A stretch of 34,531 nt of DNA from Rhodospirillaceae bacterium (GTDB lineage: Bacteria; Pseudomonadota; Alphaproteobacteria; Rhodospirillales; Casp-alpha2), in the NCBI GenBank assembly GCA_018665815.1, contig JABJBP010000032.1, positions 1-34,531 of the forward strand. Direction: 5' to 3'. The position numbers were made by a program, and so were the translations under genes. Each line of letters begins with the position of its first letter. Position 1 is the stretch's first letter. Shown in pieces: positions 31,180 through 34,531 of the stretch. The notes beneath the pieces are model-generated. The model had not been told where the DNA came from and did not search any database. It was given only the letters and a program-made list of their open reading frames with translations.

Positions 31180-31878
31180 TCAGAAGTTTTCCGTCCAGGG
31201 CCTGAGTTCGACCTCCCAGGTCCAGGCACTGCGGTGCTGATCATGGATCTGCAGATACGTCTGGGCGATGGCGTCGGGGTCCAGCAATCCGTCTTCGCCG
31301 GCATTTTGGGCGCGCGGATGGCCACCGTCCTTCTCGATGCCGCCGTCGATGATGAAATGCGCCACGTGAATGTTTTCCGGCGCCAGTTCACGGGCCATGC
31401 TTTGGGCCAGGCCGCGCAGGCCAAACTTGCCCATGGCGAAGGGGGCGGAGAGCTTGTAGCCCTTGACGCTGGCCGACGCCCCGGTGAATTGGATCGAACC
31501 TCCACCCGCCACCAACATCCGCTTCGCCGCCGCCTGACCGACCAGGAACCCGCCATAGCATGTGATCATCAGCGACTTGCGAACCTCTTCGGCGTCCAGC
31601 TCAACAAACGGCGCACGCTGGCGATAGCTCGGATTATAAATCACCAGTGACGGATCACCTTGGGCCGCCCCCACCGCATCAAACAACGCCGCCACGTCGC
31701 CTGGATCACTGGCATCGCAGGCATACGTCTCCGCCCCCGTCTCCCCCGCCAGATCACCAAGCTTGTTGGTACCCCGCGCCGCCAGGGCGACAGACATACC
31801 ACGCGTCGCGCAAAGCCTGGCCAATGCCGCGCTCAATCCGCTGCCGGCGCCGACGATGAGTGCTGTTTCGTTGCTCAT
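31180..31878 (-). CDS. Short-chain dehydrogenase, Phe in place of catalytic Tyr
   Basis: A 232-aa short-chain dehydrogenase/reductase. ATG 31878 is preferred because GGGAG lies six bases upstream; the frame begins 23 codons earlier. The nucleotide motif is LIVGAGSGLSAALARL (residues 7-22), followed by ALAARG. The normal NNAG is YNPS (residues 81-84). The active-site Ser-Tyr-x3-Lys region reads FTGASASVKG ... APF147-AMG-K151-FGL, so Tyr is replaced by Phe. I recall a group of SDRs with such a Phe, so this may be a family trait rather than damage, but classical reductase chemistry is doubtful. It is followed on the plus strand by no gene of related function. Confidence 0.85.
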   Translation of the reverse strand: MSNETALIVGAGSGLSAALARLCATRGMSVALAARGTNKLGDLAGETGAETYACDASDPGDVAALFDAVGAAQGDPSLVIYNPSYRQRAPFVELDAEEVRKSLMITCYGGFLVGQAAAKRMLVAGGGSIQFTGASASVKGYKLSAPFAMGKFGLRGLAQSMARELAPENIHVAHFIIDGGIEKDGGHPRAQNAGEDGLLDPDAIAQTYLQIHDQHRSAWTWEVELRPWTENF

Positions 31879-32012
31879 GATTTCTCCCTCCCGAAGAATG
31901 GTAGCTTCTGGAGGGAGTTTAGCACGCGGGCACGCCGAGCGGGCCACTCACAACGTCGTGGGTGTTGTGCCACCGTGTCACAATAGGTTGGGCAGAACTG
32001 CCGCCTTTAGCT

Positions 32013-32058
32013 CCGCGCGTCGGAATATCCCCTAGCGCGCCCGCGCGTCTGAATACCC
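32013..32058. repeat. Short near-tandem duplication at prpE 3' end
   Basis: CCGCGCGTC occurs at 32013 and again at 32041, followed in both by GAATA and CCCTA with small differences (period 28 bases). On the minus strand the codons for GlyTyrSerAspAlaArg at the prpE C-terminus are thus repeated, out of frame, just past the stop codon. Confidence 0.4.
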
Positions 32059-33942
32059 TAACGTCTGCAACGCTTCATCGATCTCGCCCAGGATCGCCGG
32101 GTCATCGATGGTCGCCGGCATTTTATATTCTTTATTGTCGGCAATGGATTGCATGGTGCCGCGGAGAATTTTGCCCGACCGCGTCTTCGGCAACCGCTCC
32201 ACCACGACGGCGAGCTTAAACGCCGCGACGGGCCCAATCCGGTCGCGGACCATTTGCACCACGTCGGCGCAAATCTCATCATTGCCCTTCGCCGTGCCGG
32301 CATTCAAAACCAAAAAGCCCACGGGCAATTGGCCTTTTAATTGGTCCTCAACCCCGATCACCGCGCACTCGGCGACGTCGGCGTGTTCGGCCAAGACCTC
32401 TTCCATGCCGCCCGTCGACAGCCGATGCCCGGCGACGTTAATAATATCATCGGTGCGGGCCATGATGTAGAGATAGCCGTCTTCGTCGATCATGCCCGCG
32501 TCCGCCGTCACGTAATAGCCCGGGAACTCGTCCAAGTACTTTTCGCGGAACAAATCGTCGCGCTGATAGAGCGTCGGCAAGGCCGACGGCGGCAACGGCA
32601 GCTTGATACAGATCGCACCAATATCACCATCCGCCACCGGATGCCCGGCGTCATCCAAAACCTGCACGTCCCAGCCGGGCACCGCCTTGGTCGGTGAGCC
32701 CGGCTTGATGTCAAAGGCATGCAGCCCCAGGCAGTTCGACGCAATGGTCCAGCCCGTCTCCGTCTGCCACCAGTGATCAATGACCGGCACGCCCAATTTA
32801 TCTTCCGCCCAATGCAGCGTGTCCGGGTCCAACCGCTCGCCGGCCAGGAACAGGCTCTCGAAGCCACTCATGTCGTAATCGCCCAATAACTTTCCGTCCG
32901 GGTCCTCGCGTTTGATGGCGCGAAATGCGGTGGGCGCGGTGAACATGCATTTGACCTTGTGCTCGGCAATCACCCGCCAAAACGCGCCGGCGTCCGGCGT
33001 GCCCACGGGCTTGCCTTCGTACAAGATCGTCGTGCAGCCATGCAGCAGCGGCGCGTAAACGATATAGCTGTGCCCAACGACCCAACCCACATCCGAGGCC
33101 GCCCAATAGACATCGCCCGGGTCGACGTCATAGATGTTCTTCATCGACCATTTCAGCGCCACCATATGCCCGCCGTTATCGCGCACGACACCCTTCGGCT
33201 GGCCCGTGGTCCCCGACGTATAGAGAATATACAAAGGGTCGGTGGCGGCGACGGGCACGCACTCGGCGGGCTCGGCCACGGCCATCGCCGACACCCAATC
33301 CACATCGCGGCCGTCTTTTAGGTCCGCCTCGCATTCCGGCCTGGCCAAAATCACACACGCGTCCGGCTTATGCGTCGCCAATTCAATGGCGCCGTTCAAC
33401 AAGGGCATGTATTCAATCACCCGGTTGACCTCGATCCCGCACGTCGCGCTGATCATCGCTTTCGGTTTCGCATCATCAATGCGCACCGCCAGCTCGTTCG
33501 CCGCGAACCCGCCGAACACGACGGAATGAATGGCGCCCAGGCGCGCGCACGCCAGCATGGCGATGGCAGCTTCCGCCACCATGGGCATGTAAATGATCAC
33601 CCGGTCGCCTTTCCCGACGCCTTGCGCGCGGAGCACGCCGGCGAACAGCGCGACCTCATCGCGAAGCTCTGAATATGTATACGTCCGGACCGTATTGCCG
33701 GTCACCGGGCTGTCATAAATCAGCGCCGCCTGATCGCCCCGCCCACCGTCCGCATGGCGGTCCAGCGCGTTGTAACACGTGTTGCATTCGGCGCCGGCGA
33801 ACCACCGATAAAAAGGTGCGCGGCTGTCGTCCAAAACCTTATCCCAAGGCTTGATCCAATCGATCTCGCCGGCGGCGTCCGCCCAGAACCCTTCCGGGTC
33901 CGCCATCGAGCGCGCATGCGCCTCATCAAATGCGTTACTCAT
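32032..33942 (-). CDS. prpE: Propionyl-CoA synthetase-like AMP-forming ligase
   Basis: A 636-aa acyl-CoA synthetase of the PrpE type, which activates propionate to propionyl-CoA using ATP. Signatures in order: CYNALDRH near residue 55, YMPMVAEAAIAMLACARLGAIHSVVFGGFA near residue 120, the phosphate-binding loop YTSGTTGQPKGV near residue 240, WWQTETGW near residue 390, TDDIINVAGHRLSTGGMEE, and the C-terminal KTRSGKILRGTM carrying the catalytic lysine. WW before QTETGW and the SALPTLY loop favour propionate over acetate. ATG 33942 is chosen over GTG 33954 because GGGGAG lies just upstream. A short 28-base duplication lies at its 3' end. Confidence 0.9.
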   Translation of the reverse strand: MSNAFDEAHARSMADPEGFWADAAGEIDWIKPWDKVLDDSRAPFYRWFAGAECNTCYNALDRHADGGRGDQAALIYDSPVTGNTVRTYTYSELRDEVALFAGVLRAQGVGKGDRVIIYMPMVAEAAIAMLACARLGAIHSVVFGGFAANELAVRIDDAKPKAMISATCGIEVNRVIEYMPLLNGAIELATHKPDACVILARPECEADLKDGRDVDWVSAMAVAEPAECVPVAATDPLYILYTSGTTGQPKGVVRDNGGHMVALKWSMKNIYDVDPGDVYWAASDVGWVVGHSYIVYAPLLHGCTTILYEGKPVGTPDAGAFWRVIAEHKVKCMFTAPTAFRAIKREDPDGKLLGDYDMSGFESLFLAGERLDPDTLHWAEDKLGVPVIDHWWQTETGWTIASNCLGLHAFDIKPGSPTKAVPGWDVQVLDDAGHPVADGDIGAICIKLPLPPSALPTLYQRDDLFREKYLDEFPGYYVTADAGMIDEDGYLYIMARTDDIINVAGHRLSTGGMEEVLAEHADVAECAVIGVEDQLKGQLPVGFLVLNAGTAKGNDEICADVVQMVRDRIGPVAAFKLAVVVERLPKTRSGKILRGTMQSIADNKEYKMPATIDDPAILGEIDEALQTLGYSDARAR

Positions 33943-34348
33943 CTCCCTCCCCACTCGGCGCTGCGCGCCGTTTCAGTTATTCATCCGGCTTGGCGCCCCG
34001 GCATTCAAAAGCCGTTTTCCGCGCCCGCCCGCTATTAATTATCCATTCCAGGCAGTCTAGCGCGAAATATGGAAATCTCAATGATTGCGGTGGCGTCGAG
34101 CCGGGTGGGTAGGATGGTGGAGTTGGGCGGTGAGGGCTTTGATCTTGGTTAGGGAGGGGAACGTTGAACCGAATACGATGCATTCAACAACTGTCGAGAT
34201 GTTTGTAATGATTTAATATTCGAGATTCGTCAGGAGTGAACACTGAAGAAAACAGCATCAGCCTAGCCACTGAAAGGTAAATATAAATTTTATCATTAAC
34301 TATCAGAGCAAGTGTGCCTCATATCGTCTTTATCTGATGATCTAAAAA
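33943..34348. other. Non-coding stretch at window end
   Basis: No supported gene was seen here. A perfect 6-bp hairpin CGGCGC-TGC-GCGCCG (33956-33970) sits in the prpE leader, just before its ribosome-binding site. Composition becomes A/T-rich from about 34190. Positions 34112-34126 resemble the loop of the hairpin repeats but lack the stem. Confidence 0.4.
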
Positions 34349-34531
34349 TTGAAATACGAGAGCGCTTACCTGAGGGACATTCCAGTTTCTAAACAGCTCG
34401 AGCGTTTAAAATATCTTAGCGCACAGAATTTTTATGCGATGTATCTCGATTGGCGAATACGAAGTGCTTCATATGGCGAGATGATCGCAACGGTTTTGCG
34501 GTATCGGATATTCCTCATTCTCGATTTCTTC
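34349..34531 (+). CDS. Possible gene start running off window
   Basis: From a TTG at 34349 (or ATG 34436) a plus-strand frame stays open to the last base, giving up to 61 residues with a mixed charged start (KYESAYLRDIPVSKQLERLKYL) and a hydrophobic end (YRIFLILDFF). There is no clear Shine-Dalgarno sequence, and the region is A/T-rich, where chance open frames are less likely than in GC-rich DNA. Not recognised. Confidence 0.3.
   Translation, partial: MKYESAYLRDIPVSKQLERLKYLSAQNFYAMYLDWRIRSASYGEMIATVLRYRIFLILDFF

Noticed and set aside
34112-34126. Fifth copy of the hairpin repeat loop
   Set aside because: It matches the loop at 13 of 15 positions, but the flanks do not pair into the 9-bp stem and the head is absent.
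33977-34183. 68-codon minus-strand frame upstream of prpE
   Set aside because: Proline-rich composition, no family similarity and no binding site; treated as chance.
34469-34531. Minus-strand open frame entering from the window edge
   Set aside because: Only about 20 codons are visible before a stop, with no recognisable sequence; the plus-strand frame is longer.

Overview
The window is a GC-rich stretch of bacterial chromosome. It most resembles an alphaproteobacterium, perhaps Rhodospirillales-like. That is an inference from the gene types: a PAS_5 sensor, a PilZ remnant, a fused indolepyruvate oxidoreductase, and an Rrf2 regulator with RirA-like cysteine spacing. No rRNA, tRNA, CRISPR array, integrase or insertion sequence was seen. 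Thirty-five mostly intact protein genes, one broken gene and a few doubtful small ones are described. Several starts were moved to the codon best supported by a Shine-Dalgarno sequence.

Layout. 1-894: 3' part of an MFS transporter. 1084-5100 (minus): copper-resistance operon with a small Cys/His-rich exported protein, a CopI-like cupredoxin, CopA, CopB and a c-type cytochrome. 5269-9693 (minus): NMT1-like binding protein, EamA transporter, an AT-richer FkbM methyltransferase, a haloacetate-dehalogenase-type hydrolase and a PAS_5 protein. 9773-11711: nitric-oxide-type module. A divergent NsrR-like regulator faces an operon encoding a truncated-haemoglobin/alternative-oxidase fusion and a DUF1971 protein, with NsrR-type dyads between them. 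11708-14305 (minus): EamA transporter, UDP-glucuronate epimerase-like gene and an orphan. 14605-18111 (plus): large indolepyruvate ferredoxin oxidoreductase. 18174-24518 (minus): a 36-aa membrane peptide, tautomerase, duplicated-Cys secreted protein, CDGSH protein, membrane protein, luciferase-like monooxygenase, atypical response regulator, broken PilZ gene, flavin reductase-like protein and CmcJ-like oxygenase. 24628-29256: formylglutamate amidohydrolase-like gene, thiol-dioxygenase-like cupin plus TauE exporter, Nif11-like peptide, amidase plus NTF2-like protein. 29376-31142: CHASE histidine kinase. 31180-33942 (minus): SDR and propionyl-CoA synthetase. The last ~580 bases are mostly non-coding and AT-rich toward the end, with a possible gene running off the edge.

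How parts fit. The copper genes form a periplasmic oxidation and sequestration system. The NsrR module looks like a nitric-oxide-induced respiratory defence: a haem domain that can bind or oxidise NO is covalently joined to an NO-tolerant quinol oxidase. This fusion is the most striking item in the window. The second is a family of four hairpins in two inverted pairs (20354-20489 and 23542-23689). Their 9-bp stems vary with compensatory changes while the 15-16-nt loop is conserved, as in REP/BIME elements.
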